The notes: generated by a model from the sequence alone, not told the origin. DNA of 15,534 nt from Phytoactinopolyspora endophytica (GCF_004138495.1 NZ_ML142864.1:136215-151748); one strand, 5' to 3'. Positions 5,499-14,484 are shown, counted from the first letter of the stretch. Program-made: numbers and translations.

Positions 5499-7049
5499 AT
5501 GCGCAACCAGGCGACTGAGTCGCTGGTCCCCGCACCGGTATCGGTGCAGGCTGGGCCTGGGGTGTTCCGGCTTTCGGAGGAATCCACCCTGTACGTCGAC
5601 GACGCTGCGGGCCCGGCCGGCCGTGCCCTGCGGCGGGCCCTCGGCGAGCTGCCGAGCGCCGGCCCGCAACGAGCGGATCTACGCATCGTGATCGACGAGG
5701 CGGCCGGGCCGCCGCACGGATACACACTGCGAGTCACGCCGACATTGATCGACGTGGTCGGTGCGGATCCTGCCGGTGCCTTCTATGCGGTGCAGACTCT
5801 CCGGCAGCTGCTGCCGCCCGAGACCTTCGGCGACAGGTCCGCGGGCTTTGCCGCCGGGATCCCGTGCGTGCTGATCTCGGACTGTCCTCGGCTGCCGTGG
5901 CGGGGACTCATGCTCGACGTCGCTCGGCATTTTCTGCCGAAGGAGTTCGTGCTGCGCGTGATCGATCTCTTGGCCATGCACAAACTGGATGTGCTGCATC
6001 TGCATCTGACTGATGACCAAGGGTGGCGGATCGAGATACCGGGCTATCCGCTGCTGACCGAGATCGGCGCTTGGCGGCCGGAGACGGTGATCGGCCATGA
6101 CGCGGCCTTGGAAGAATGGGACCTCCGGTTCGACGGCCGAGCGCACGGGGGCTTTTACACGACCGAGGACCTGTCCGAGATCGTCGCGTATGCCACGGAG
6201 CGGTACGTCACTGTACTGCCAGAAGTCGACATGCCCGGGCACATGCAGGCCGCGATCGCGGCGTATCCGCGGCTCGGGAACCAGATCCAGGTGCCGGAGG
6301 TCCGCAAGCGCTGGAATGTCAGCAAGCAGATCCTCAATCTCGAGGACGATACCCTCCGGTTCTGTTTCGACGTGCTCACGGAGGTCATCGACGTCTTCCC
6401 CGGCCAGTACGTCCATTGCGGCGGCGACGAGGTCCCCAAGGACGAATGGCGGGCGAGCGCGGCAGTCCAGCGGAGGCTCCGGGAGCTCGGCCTCCATGAT
6501 GAGGAAGCGCTGCAAGGATGGTTCACCCACCGGATCGCTGCCTTCCTCGCCGAGCACGGGCGACGGCTCGTCGGATGGGACGAGATCCTCGACGCGGGAG
6601 AACCCCCTGCCGGAACGGTGGTCATGCCGTGGCGGGGGGAAGCGGCCATGGCGCGGGCGCTGGGCTCGGACGTGGATGTGGTCGAGACAGTGGCCCATGC
6701 GTTGTACTTCAACTACAACCAGAGCCGCGACGTGCATCATGAACCCCTGGCCATCGGTGGATACGTGCCGTTGTCCACCGTCTATGACCATCACCCTGCC
6801 TCCGCCGAGGACGCGCGCGTGATGGGAGCCCAAGCGCAGTTGTGGACCGAGTACATCGGCACCCCCGCGCTGGCTGAGTACATGTTGTTTCCGCGGTTGT
6901 GTGCGTTCGCGGAGTCGTCCTGGCGTCAGCGTCGAGCGGGTAGCTATGACGTCGACTTTCTGCCCCGGCTGCGGACCCATCTGGAACGGCTGGACGCTAT
7001 GGGTGTGCGGTATCGGTCCCTGGACGAGGCGAATACAGCCGGAAGCTGA
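5499..7049 (+). CDS. GH20 beta-N-acetylhexosaminidase, cytoplasmic
   Basis: A 516-residue glycoside hydrolase family 20 enzyme that removes terminal beta-linked GlcNAc or GalNAc by substrate-assisted catalysis. A GH20b-type N-terminal alpha/beta domain spans roughly residues 8-125 (LVPAPVSVQ start, HGYTLRV, FYAVQTLRQLL). The catalytic barrel begins at LPWRGLMLDVARHF and continues through MHKLDVLHLHLTDDQGWRIEI and LPEVDMPGH. The catalytic pair is Asp310-Glu311 in HCGGDEVP, followed by GWDEI and WTEYI near the C-terminus. All core motifs are intact. No signal peptide precedes the GH20b domain, so it should act on imported oligosaccharides. It is divergent from the SIS operon and converges with, and overlaps, the FAD oxidoreductase by 53 bp. 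The start at 5499 rests on AAGGAG spacing; the ATG at 5496 is the alternative. Confidence 0.95.
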   Translation: MRNQATESLVPAPVSVQAGPGVFRLSEESTLYVDDAAGPAGRALRRALGELPSAGPQRADLRIVIDEAAGPPHGYTLRVTPTLIDVVGADPAGAFYAVQTLRQLLPPETFGDRSAGFAAGIPCVLISDCPRLPWRGLMLDVARHFLPKEFVLRVIDLLAMHKLDVLHLHLTDDQGWRIEIPGYPLLTEIGAWRPETVIGHDAALEEWDLRFDGRAHGGFYTTEDLSEIVAYATERYVTVLPEVDMPGHMQAAIAAYPRLGNQIQVPEVRKRWNVSKQILNLEDDTLRFCFDVLTEVIDVFPGQYVHCGGDEVPKDEWRASAAVQRRLRELGLHDEEALQGWFTHRIAAFLAEHGRRLVGWDEILDAGEPPAGTVVMPWRGEAAMARALGSDVDVVETVAHALYFNYNQSRDVHHEPLAIGGYVPLSTVYDHHPASAEDARVMGAQAQLWTEYIGTPALAEYMLFPRLCAFAESSWRQRRAGSYDVDFLPRLRTHLERLDAMGVRYRSLDEANTAGS

Positions 7050-9282
7050 CGAGATGTGCGCAGGGCGCGCCGTTGGTGGCGGTGACCACGGCGCGCACCT
7101 GCGTCGTCTCGATCGGGACGACGTCGTGTACGCGGCGCCGCCGGCGGTTGCCGGTCACCGTCACGAGCGTGGACCAGCCGTCGGAGGTGGCGGCCTGGAT
7201 CTCGTAGTCGCGTATCAGCTCCGGCATGACCCGGAACGGACTGCGGTGGAAATGCAGGTTGTTCATGTACTCGTTGACGTCGTCGTCGAAGATCAGCTCG
7301 ATCCGGCCGACGGTGACGGAAGCCTTCCAGACCAGCGTGACCTGGGCGGGTGCTCCGTCGAGCGGCCGCGATGACCACATCTGCGGGCCGCCGTACGGTC
7401 TGGCGTAGCCGCCGGCCGCGTGTCGTGGATCGAAGGCCCGGGTCGGTGAGAGCAAGCGGAAACAGTAGCTGCTGCGCTGCCGGGAACGGGCCACCCACTC
7501 GACGACGGGCTGGTCGTGTGGGAGGACGTCGACCGCGCTGTCGTCGACACGTCTCTTCTCGCCTCGGACGAAGCTCAGTGTGCCGCTGCGCATGTGATCG
7601 GCGACGTGCAGCCGCACATGTGGGTTGGCGCGTATGACGACGAAGACGTTCTGCGGGGAGGCGGGCCGCCACCTCAGAGGCAGGGTGACCCACTGTGCCT
7701 CTCCGGCCTGCAGCCTGACCGACGCGCTGGCCTCATGCTTGTGCGGCACGCAGTTCTGTGGCTCTCCCGTGCTCCAGGCCTCGACGATCAGCTCCTCGCC
7801 CGCGCCCTCCACGGCGACGTCGACGAGGAGCTGGAGGCCATCGATACCGGGGTCGGCCGGCAGGAGCAGCCCGGCGTCGCTGGTGAGTTCCTGGGTGCTG
7901 GACGGATCGTCGACAACCAGCTCGGTCAGTGTGCTGGACGCGGTGATGCTCGCACGCTGGGCCAGGTCGTCGTGGTCCTCATAGGCGATCCCGACCATGG
8001 CGGCATCGCCGCGGAGCAGGACGCGCTGCAGGTCGGCGACCGCTGTCGTCGCCAGATCCCGGGGAGCCACTCCGCGTTCGGCACACAGCGCCGCCGCCGT
8101 TCCGGCGGCCTCGCCGAGCACGGCGCAGGTGGCCATCACCCGTGTGCTGCCGAACGCGATGTGCGAGGCGGAGATGTTGCGCCCGGCCACGAGCAGGTTT
8201 CTGGTGTTGGCCGGGTAGAGCGAGCGGAACGGGATTCCGTATGTCCCGTTCGGGTACCACTGCGCGGCGCCGCCCTCGTCGGCGTACATGCCGCCCGGCG
8301 GGTGCAGGTCGATCGACCAGCCGCCGTACGCCACGGCGTCCGGGAACTCGCGCTGCGCGATGATGTCGTTCTGGGTGAGCACGTGGTCGCCGATGAACCG
8401 GCGGTACTCCCGCTTTCCGGGCAATGTGCCGACCCATTCCAGGGTCATGGTGTCCGCGTCGAACTTGCCGGAGTTCTTGATGTAATCCCAGATCCCGTAG
8501 ATGACCGACCACAGCTCGTCCCGGATCTGCTCGTTGTCGTGGACGGTGTCCACCTCGCCGCCCCACTCGATCCACCAATAGGCGGCGCCGTTGTCGCCGG
8601 CGCGGATGATGCGCCGTTCCGGGATCGAGGTCGTGGTGATGTCCTTGGCGATCGCCGGAGGGACATAGTCGACGGGACGTCCGAGGTCCTTGGTGTAGAA
8701 CAGGATGGTGCTTCCGAGGGTGAGCTCGTCCGCCTCGGCGGGAGCCCAGCTCTCGTCGTACTCCGCTCGGGACTCGCGGCCGATGCGATAGTGCGCCCCG
8801 GCGAGGTGCCCGACGAGTCCGTCACCGGTGCAGTCGAGGAAGACCGGCGAAGAGAACCGTGTCTCGAGTTCCGAGCCCATCGTCCAGCCGCTGACCGAAC
8901 GTACGACGCGGGCATCGTCAGGACCGTCCGCCTCGACCGCGCGCACATCGGTGTTGAGGAAGAGGGAGATGTTCGGCTCGGCGCGGACGGCGTCCAGGAC
9001 CACCATGTCCCAGTAGATCGGGTTGCCCTCCGGGTTGCGGTACTGGTTCTCCAGATACAGCTCCCCGATGATGCCGTTCTCCCGGGCATAACGTTGCCGG
9101 CCGGCGGCGGTGGCGCCGCACACCCAGACTCGTACCTCACTGCTGGAGTTGCCGCCCGGCACCGGTCGATTCTGAATCAGTGCCACACGTGCGCCGGTGC
9201 GCGCGGCGGCGATCGCCGCGCACACCCCGGCCAGACCCCCACCGACGACGGTGACGTCGCCGGTGAACTCGTCAGAACGCAC
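6997..9282 (-). CDS. FAD-dependent oxidoreductase with C-terminal beta-sandwich modules
   Basis: A 761-residue flavoprotein. The N-terminus has a Rossmann FAD-binding motif, VTVVGGGLAGVCAAIAAA (~10-27), then PGGNSSSEVRVW (~42-53), typical of the FAD_oxidored (PF12831) family. FLDCTGDGLVGHLAGA (~148-163) follows, and the second FAD contact LLVAGRNISASHIAFGSTRV (~363-382) closes a catalytic domain of about 435 residues. The remaining ~320 residues contain no FAD motifs and read as beta-sandwiches. The last ~120 (VTLVWKASVTVGRIELIFDD onwards) resemble galactose-binding/discoidin folds. There is no signal peptide. The GTG start at 9282 follows AGGAG with 7-base spacing and lies one base after the EEP gene stop. 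It is the last gene of the transport operon and overlaps GH20 tail-to-tail. Oxidation of a sugar or glycoside is plausible, but the substrate is unknown. Confidence 0.85.
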   Translation of the reverse strand: MRSDEFTGDVTVVGGGLAGVCAAIAAARTGARVALIQNRPVPGGNSSSEVRVWVCGATAAGRQRYARENGIIGELYLENQYRNPEGNPIYWDMVVLDAVRAEPNISLFLNTDVRAVEADGPDDARVVRSVSGWTMGSELETRFSSPVFLDCTGDGLVGHLAGAHYRIGRESRAEYDESWAPAEADELTLGSTILFYTKDLGRPVDYVPPAIAKDITTTSIPERRIIRAGDNGAAYWWIEWGGEVDTVHDNEQIRDELWSVIYGIWDYIKNSGKFDADTMTLEWVGTLPGKREYRRFIGDHVLTQNDIIAQREFPDAVAYGGWSIDLHPPGGMYADEGGAAQWYPNGTYGIPFRSLYPANTRNLLVAGRNISASHIAFGSTRVMATCAVLGEAAGTAAALCAERGVAPRDLATTAVADLQRVLLRGDAAMVGIAYEDHDDLAQRASITASSTLTELVVDDPSSTQELTSDAGLLLPADPGIDGLQLLVDVAVEGAGEELIVEAWSTGEPQNCVPHKHEASASVRLQAGEAQWVTLPLRWRPASPQNVFVVIRANPHVRLHVADHMRSGTLSFVRGEKRRVDDSAVDVLPHDQPVVEWVARSRQRSSYCFRLLSPTRAFDPRHAAGGYARPYGGPQMWSSRPLDGAPAQVTLVWKASVTVGRIELIFDDDVNEYMNNLHFHRSPFRVMPELIRDYEIQAATSDGWSTLVTVTGNRRRRRVHDVVPIETTQVRAVVTATNGAPCAHLVSFRLYSPRPGTDTAHP

Positions 9283-9283
9283 G

Positions 9284-11224
9284 TCATGACTCCTGTTCGT
9301 ACGGGATCAGTTCTCCGACCGCCGTGTAGCCGCCGACACCGAACTCGGAGACGAAGCGGAGATAGCGGGCGTCCACATCAGTCAGGTCGATGTCCTTCGG
9401 CAACGAATCGCGGGCCCACGTGCCCGACGCCACCGGGTGGAACGTCTCCCCGTCGTCGCTGACCTGGAGCTCATACTCGGTGACGATGCCGTTGAAGCCG
9501 TTGAGTCGTGGCTGATATCGGACGGCGGACAGAACACGTTCCTGACCGAGATCGACCGTGAGGGCATGGGGGTGGGTGTCCGGCGGGTCCGGGGTAGTCC
9601 GAGAATGCCAGATCGTGCGCGGATCGCCGTCGACGGCGCGGCCCGCCGATCCAGGTGTCTCGCTGTCGGCGATAGCGGTCAGCTCCGACGGCGGCACCGG
9701 CCTACCGGCAGGTTCGTCGGGCCAGGCGATCGGGTCACCGGACTCTGGAGGGTCGGAATCGGCAGTGCCGTCGGGACCGGGGCCGTCGCCACGGATCAGC
9801 AGCTCGGTGACCACCGCCCCATGGTCGGAGTAGAACGGATACCAGCTGTCCAGCTCGCTGCCCTGGTGCTCCGGAAGTCGCTGTGTACGCGTCGACGAAC
9901 CGAGAACGCGCACGTCCTGCCCGCGGGTCAGGATGTAGTCGATCCGGGTGGGTGAGTACATGAAGGAGTGCGCGGGCGCCCATGTCCGGCCCGGATACCG
10001 GGCCGCATCGGGGTTGGCGTACCGGTAGCTGTCCACGAACCCCGCCTCGTCGAAGGCGCGCATCACCGGCCAGTCCAGAACCATGCCTTCGTGTCCCGCG
10101 GCGTCGGCGAACTGCTCGGACCAATCGAGGTGGGACTGCGTGTTCATGTCGCCGCCGATGATGACCGGCGCGTCGCCTGCGCCGACGTACTCGTCGAGCC
10201 GTTCGTCGATCAGCTCGCGAGCCATCGCCATGCGCCGGAAGTCGTCGGTGGCCACCAGATCGGCGTCGGTGTACGTGCGATCGATGCCCATGGCGGTCTC
10301 CATGGCTGACTGCGTCGTGGGGGACCAGCTGTTGTCCGCGTGCCACAGCCAGGTGGAGAACGCGTGTACATGGCCTCCGTCCGGGAGCCCCAGCCGGGCG
10401 CCGCCGAAGTTGAACGACGTCAGCTCGTCCCCGTCGATCAGTGGATAGATCTCCTCCACGTCGAGCCAGGTGAACATCCAGAGGTTGTCTCGGTCCGGCT
10501 CCTGGCCGGGTTCCCGCGTGATCTGGATTCCGGTGAACTCCCGGCCCTCGGGCTGGTTCTCGGCCAGAGCCTGCTCGATCAGCTCACCGGCACCATAGGT
10601 TTCCACCGCGAAGAGGACGTCCGGGTTCTCGTGCTGGATGAACTCGAGCAGCTCCTGGAGGTTCTGGTCCTCGAAGCCGTGCTCGTGACGTCCCTCCAGC
10701 CGGCCTCCGAGCCAGATGTTGAAGGCCATGACCGTCAGCGGCGTGCCCACCTCGTCGGCCGGCATCGAACCCACGGCGACGTCGATCGTGACGTCACCGC
10801 TGGGCAACGGGAACGGTCGAGACGTGGTGTCGCTGTCGCCGGTGTAAGAGGTATGCCGCTCGACGACGCCGGCGTCCGTCTCCACCGTGATGGCGACCTC
10901 GTCGGTGACCCCGTCGTGGGCGGCGGAACGGACCGCCACCCGGCACTCCCCTTCGAGGTCCCGCCGCGGGACCGTGCGCTGGGTGCTCCGCTCCGGAACC
11001 AGCACGGCCCGAGCCGCGACGGTATCCCCGCAGTTCAGGCTCACGACGACGGGGCCGTCCTTGGCGTCCGCGTCCACGGGTGAGCTGAGGGTGAAGGTGG
11101 CTGAATCGTCGCCGCGTGGCGAGGACGAGCCTGCCGCCGGTTCACCGGCCGTGCCGACGGGCGCCGCCCAGCCGGCGGATGCGAGTACGGCAGCGGTCAC
11201 TGTGGCGATGCCCCGCGTGCGCAT
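9284..11224 (-). CDS. Secreted endonuclease/exonuclease/phosphatase-family enzyme with discoidin/CBM32-like domain
   Basis: A 646-residue exported protein. It has a Sec signal peptide (MRTRG, hydrophobic ~6-20, likely cleavage near GTAG) without lipobox, then a beta-rich region (~40-155). The EEP domain (~160-478) has its metal and catalytic residues readable: Asn169 (MAFNIW), Glu208 (AVETYG), Asp359 and Asn361 (IIGGDMN), Asp429 (RIDYIL), and Asp467-His468 (YSDHGA). A Pro/Asp-rich linker (~480-510) leads to an F5/8 type C (discoidin, CBM32-like) domain (~515-642) with AVDGDPRTIWHSR, LTVDLG and YELQVSDDGE. EEP enzymes cleave phosphodiester or phosphomonoester bonds (nucleases, sphingomyelinases, phosphatases). 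In a sugar-uptake operon with a putative galactosyl-binding module, a phosphorylated glycan or teichoic-type polymer is a reasonable but unproven target; extracellular DNA is the alternative. It starts 6 bp after the binding-protein stop. Confidence 0.88.
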   Translation of the reverse strand: MRTRGIATVTAAVLASAGWAAPVGTAGEPAAGSSSPRGDDSATFTLSSPVDADAKDGPVVVSLNCGDTVAARAVLVPERSTQRTVPRRDLEGECRVAVRSAAHDGVTDEVAITVETDAGVVERHTSYTGDSDTTSRPFPLPSGDVTIDVAVGSMPADEVGTPLTVMAFNIWLGGRLEGRHEHGFEDQNLQELLEFIQHENPDVLFAVETYGAGELIEQALAENQPEGREFTGIQITREPGQEPDRDNLWMFTWLDVEEIYPLIDGDELTSFNFGGARLGLPDGGHVHAFSTWLWHADNSWSPTTQSAMETAMGIDRTYTDADLVATDDFRRMAMARELIDERLDEYVGAGDAPVIIGGDMNTQSHLDWSEQFADAAGHEGMVLDWPVMRAFDEAGFVDSYRYANPDAARYPGRTWAPAHSFMYSPTRIDYILTRGQDVRVLGSSTRTQRLPEHQGSELDSWYPFYSDHGAVVTELLIRGDGPGPDGTADSDPPESGDPIAWPDEPAGRPVPPSELTAIADSETPGSAGRAVDGDPRTIWHSRTTPDPPDTHPHALTVDLGQERVLSAVRYQPRLNGFNGIVTEYELQVSDDGETFHPVASGTWARDSLPKDIDLTDVDARYLRFVSEFGVGGYTAVGELIPYEQES

Positions 11225-11230
11225 GCTGCC

Positions 11231-12487
11231 TCACTCCCCGGACTCGGCGAGTGTCTGGATCCGGTCGAGCAACTCCTGCGCGTCGGCGTCCGGGCTGACT
11301 CCGGTGCCTAGATCGCTGTCCAGGGTGCCTCGCACCTCGGACCACACGGGCTCCGCCGTCGGGTCGAATCGGGCGTACTCCAGCAACTCGATGTACTCCG
11401 CCTGCTCCTCGTCATCGCGGAACTCGTCGGCTCCGGAGCCGGTGGTCGGCAGCAGCCCTTCGACCTCCAGGTACTCCGAATAGTTCTCCGGCTCGTAGAA
11501 ATAGGCGAGAAAGTCGGAGACGATCTGCTGGTTGCCGTCTTGGCGGAACGCCATCAGGTAGTCCTGGATGCCGTGTGTCGAGGGCTCGGTACCGTCGTTC
11601 GTGGGGTGGGTGGCCACGCCGTAGTCGACCTCGCCCTCCTCCACCTGTTCCATGAACGCGCGAGTGCCGAATGAGGCGTAGACCATCGCCGCCTTGCCCT
11701 GCGCGAACAGCGGCCACGTACCGTCTGCCCGGTTCGTCTGGCCGGGGTTGGGCTGTGTGTAGCCGGCCTCGGTGATGGACTGGAGAAACTCGAGCGTCTC
11801 GACGTTCTGGGCGCTGTTCACCGTCCACTCGCCGTCGATCATCCAGTCTCCACCGTTGGACCGTGCCCACGTGCCGAACTCGCCGGAGCCGCCCTCGCTT
11901 CCCAGCGCCAGCGCGTAGGGGACGTAGTCCTCCGGTAGCGCTTCGATCTTCTCGGCGGCGTCGCGGAACTCGTCCCATGTCTCCGGCGGTTCATCGACGC
12001 CGGCCTCGGCGAGGATCTCGTTGTTGTAGTACATGCCGTTCACCGTGGCCACGAAGGGCAGACCGTACTGGACGCCGTCGAATGACGCGTCCTCGGCAAA
12101 GGCGGGAACGAAGTCCGCGAGCTGCTCGTCCGACATCACTTCGTCCGCGCGGTAGAGCAGGTCCGACGCGGCGTAGTCGGCGAAGAAGTTGAGGTTCAGG
12201 ATGTCCGGGAGCTGCTGGGTCTGGACCATCGTGTTGACCTGACTACGCAGGTTGCCCCAGTCGATCACCTGGAGATCCACAGAGGCGCCGGGATGGTCGT
12301 CTTCGAACTCGGCGATCAGGTCCTCCCAGTACGGCCGCGTGCCCTCGGTGTACTGAGCGACCACGAGGGAGAGAGTCTGCTCGGCAGAGCCGGCGGTGTC
12401 GTCGTCGCCGCCGCAGGCGGCGGCCAGCAGGCCGGTGCCCGCGAGCAACACGATCAACGACGTGAACGAGGATCTCGATGCCTTCAT
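11231..12487 (-). CDS. ABC transporter sugar-binding lipoprotein (CUT1, SBP family 1)
   Basis: A 418-residue extracellular solute-binding protein. The N-terminus is a lipoprotein signal: short basic region, hydrophobic stretch SLIVLLAGTG, lipobox LAAAC with Cys25 as lipidation site, then GGDDDT spacer. The mature part follows the family-1 pattern: LSLVVAQYTEGTRPYWEDL at the first strand, ending of the first segment IDWGNLRSQVNTMVQ, DILNLNFF, LPFVATVNGMYYN, then FAQGKAAMVYASFG, a motif typical of CUT1 oligosaccharide-binding proteins. It captures the sugar and hands it to the fused permease encoded 46 bp upstream. The start is set at the ATG at 12487 (GAGGAG six bases upstream); a GTG one codon earlier (12490) has only 3-base spacing. 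The ligand cannot be read from sequence; locus context suggests HexNAc-containing oligosaccharides. Confidence 0.93.
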   Translation of the reverse strand: MKASRSSFTSLIVLLAGTGLLAAACGGDDDTAGSAEQTLSLVVAQYTEGTRPYWEDLIAEFEDDHPGASVDLQVIDWGNLRSQVNTMVQTQQLPDILNLNFFADYAASDLLYRADEVMSDEQLADFVPAFAEDASFDGVQYGLPFVATVNGMYYNNEILAEAGVDEPPETWDEFRDAAEKIEALPEDYVPYALALGSEGGSGEFGTWARSNGGDWMIDGEWTVNSAQNVETLEFLQSITEAGYTQPNPGQTNRADGTWPLFAQGKAAMVYASFGTRAFMEQVEEGEVDYGVATHPTNDGTEPSTHGIQDYLMAFRQDGNQQIVSDFLAYFYEPENYSEYLEVEGLLPTTGSGADEFRDDEEQAEYIELLEYARFDPTAEPVWSEVRGTLDSDLGTGVSPDADAQELLDRIQTLAESGE

Positions 12488-12533
12488 CACGTACTCCTCA
12501 GCATGAAAATGGGTTGGGTTGGCTGGCTCGGAT

Positions 12534-14477
12534 TCATCGGCTGCTGCCGGTGGTGAGGCCGCTGACCAGGTGCTTCTCGATGAGTGAGAACAGGATCACC
12601 GCTGGGACGATCGCCATCAGCGCGGCCGCGAACAGGTATTGGTAGTTCGTCTCGTACAAGCCGATGAACTGCTGGACACCGACGGTGAGCGGGACCCGCC
12701 CGGCTGCCGGGTCATTGAACAATGTGAGCGAGATGACGAATTCATTCCACACCTGGATGAAGGTGAAGATTGTCACCGTGATGAGCCCCGGCGCGACGAG
12801 CGGCAGGATCATCCTGACCATGATCCGGAACCGGCCAAGGCCGTCGATCATGGCAGCCTCGTCGATGTCGAGCGGTATGGAGCCGACATGCGCGTGCAGG
12901 ATCCAGATCGCGAAAGCCAGGTTGAACGCCGTGTTGATCGCGATGATGAACCAGTACTCGTGGACGCCGTCGACGAACAGCGCCTGTCGGTAGAGGCCGA
13001 TCAGCAGAGCGACGGCCGGGAACATCTGGGTGATCAGGATGACGCCCAGGAACGCGGCCCGGCCACGGAACCTGGTACGCGAGAGGACGTAGGCGGCGGG
13101 CGCGGCGATCAGCAGTACGGCCGCCGTCGCCGCGAGCGCGACGACGAGGCTGACCCGGAAATAGCCGGCGAGAGGTATCCGGTCCCACACATCGACGTAG
13201 TTCGACCACGCCCAGTCCTGAGGAAGGTACGGGGCGGGAACCGCGAACAGCTCGGCGTCGGTCTTCAGCGACCCGAGCAGCATGGCGGCGTACGGCGCGA
13301 GGAAGAAGGCGGCGACGAGAAAGCCGATGACACTCAGCCCGACGGGCCTGATCTTGCGCCACCCCTGTCCCGCCACCTCTGTGAATCGCCGGAAGGGTGC
13401 GAATATCAGCCGGGCGGTGGGCGCGGCTCGTTCGGAACAGGAACCGAGGGCTTCCCTCATGCGGGACCGCGTGGGGTGCGTCCGGGCCGGAGCGGCGACG
13501 TCCCGGTCCGGACGCAGGACCCGCACGTAGGCAGCGACCAGCAGGGTCAGGAAGACGACGTTGAGTACTGCCAACGCGGCGGCTTCACCAGGGTCGAGCT
13601 GTACTGTGAAAGCGATCTTGTACATCCACGTCACCGTGGTGTCGGCGTGATTGCCGGCTGTCTGGCCGGCGATGACCCAGATGACGGCGAACGCGTTGAA
13701 CACGTGCAGCATGTTGAGGACGAGCGCCACCAGCAGTGACGGCCTGAGTAGTGGCAGGGTGACGTAGCGGTATGTGGCATAGGCGCGTGCACCGTCGATC
13801 TTTGCCGCTTCGAGGACGTCGTTCGGAACCGTCTGCAGGCCGGCGAGCAGGATGTAGGTCGTGAACGGGATGGATGTGATGATCCCGACGGCCATGATCG
13901 AGAAGAACGCGACCGATGGGTCCTTGTACCAGTCGACTGGAGCGTCGATCAGTCCGATATCCATCAACAGCCGGTTGAGCAGGCCGTTGCCGCCTTCATA
14001 GATGAATCGCCACACTGTGGCGGTCATGACCAGCGACGCGGCCCATGGCACGATCAGGGCCAGCCGCACCAGCCGGCGGCCGAAGAACGACTTCGACAGA
14101 AACTGCGCCAGCGCCAGCGACGTCAGTACGGTGAGCCCGACGACCACCACCAGCCAGAGCATCGTGTTGCCGATGATCTGTGTCAGGGCCGGTTCGCTGA
14201 ACAGCCGCCGATAGTTGTCCAGGCCGGCAACGCCGTCGATCTGACCGATCCGGTCGATCCGCAGGAACGACATCCACACCATGTAGATCGCCGGAAAGAC
14301 GATCACGAGGACGATCACGACGACGCTGGGCGAGAGCCATCGCGCCGGCACGAGGCGCTCCCAGGCGCGGAGGAGCCGCCCCGACGTCGACGGCCGCACG
14401 GCAGGCGTACCTTCGTTCCGGTCCGTCGAGTTCCCAGGCATGTCCGCTCGGTCTCGAGTACTCAGCGCGTCTTTCAC
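12534..14477 (-). CDS. Fused CUT1 ABC sugar permease (MalF-like plus MalG-like in one chain)
   Basis: A 647-residue membrane protein containing two complete permease domains that are usually separate subunits. After a charged cytosolic tail (~1-45), domain 1 (~48-322) has about six membrane segments and an EAA loop, LEAAKIDGARAYATYRYVTL (~222-241). A polar, Arg-rich linker (~323-378) leads to domain 2 (~379-645), with six segments and a second EAA loop, DEAAMIDGLGRFRIMVRMIL (~539-558), then QVWNEFVISLTL. Domain 1 looks MalF-like and domain 2 MalG-like. The reading frame is continuous through the linker, and no ribosome site precedes the internal Met of the linker. The chosen GTG at 14477 has GGGAGG with 7-base spacing and gives a ~50-base leader from the predicted promoter; a GTG at 14519 would leave almost no leader. 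No ATPase gene lies in the window; CUT1 systems often share one. Confidence 0.92.
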   Translation of the reverse strand: MKDALSTRDRADMPGNSTDRNEGTPAVRPSTSGRLLRAWERLVPARWLSPSVVVIVLVIVFPAIYMVWMSFLRIDRIGQIDGVAGLDNYRRLFSEPALTQIIGNTMLWLVVVVGLTVLTSLALAQFLSKSFFGRRLVRLALIVPWAASLVMTATVWRFIYEGGNGLLNRLLMDIGLIDAPVDWYKDPSVAFFSIMAVGIITSIPFTTYILLAGLQTVPNDVLEAAKIDGARAYATYRYVTLPLLRPSLLVALVLNMLHVFNAFAVIWVIAGQTAGNHADTTVTWMYKIAFTVQLDPGEAAALAVLNVVFLTLLVAAYVRVLRPDRDVAAPARTHPTRSRMREALGSCSERAAPTARLIFAPFRRFTEVAGQGWRKIRPVGLSVIGFLVAAFFLAPYAAMLLGSLKTDAELFAVPAPYLPQDWAWSNYVDVWDRIPLAGYFRVSLVVALAATAAVLLIAAPAAYVLSRTRFRGRAAFLGVILITQMFPAVALLIGLYRQALFVDGVHEYWFIIAINTAFNLAFAIWILHAHVGSIPLDIDEAAMIDGLGRFRIMVRMILPLVAPGLITVTIFTFIQVWNEFVISLTLFNDPAAGRVPLTVGVQQFIGLYETNYQYLFAAALMAIVPAVILFSLIEKHLVSGLTTGSSR

Positions 14478-14484
14478 GCGCGGG

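Noticed and set aside
5679..6980. A 433-codon minus-strand frame opposite the hexosaminidase
   Set aside because: Antisense shadow of intact GH20 motifs; composition rich in Arg, Gly, Pro and no motif.
7516..9462. A 648-codon plus-strand open frame opposite the FAD oxidoreductase
   Set aside because: It is antisense to a gene with clear FAD motifs, has no recognisable domain, and long antisense frames are expected in GC-rich coding DNA.
12639..13739. A 366-codon plus-strand frame opposite the permease
   Set aside because: Highly charged, low-complexity translation of antisense membrane-protein codons; the minus strand has the two EAA loops.
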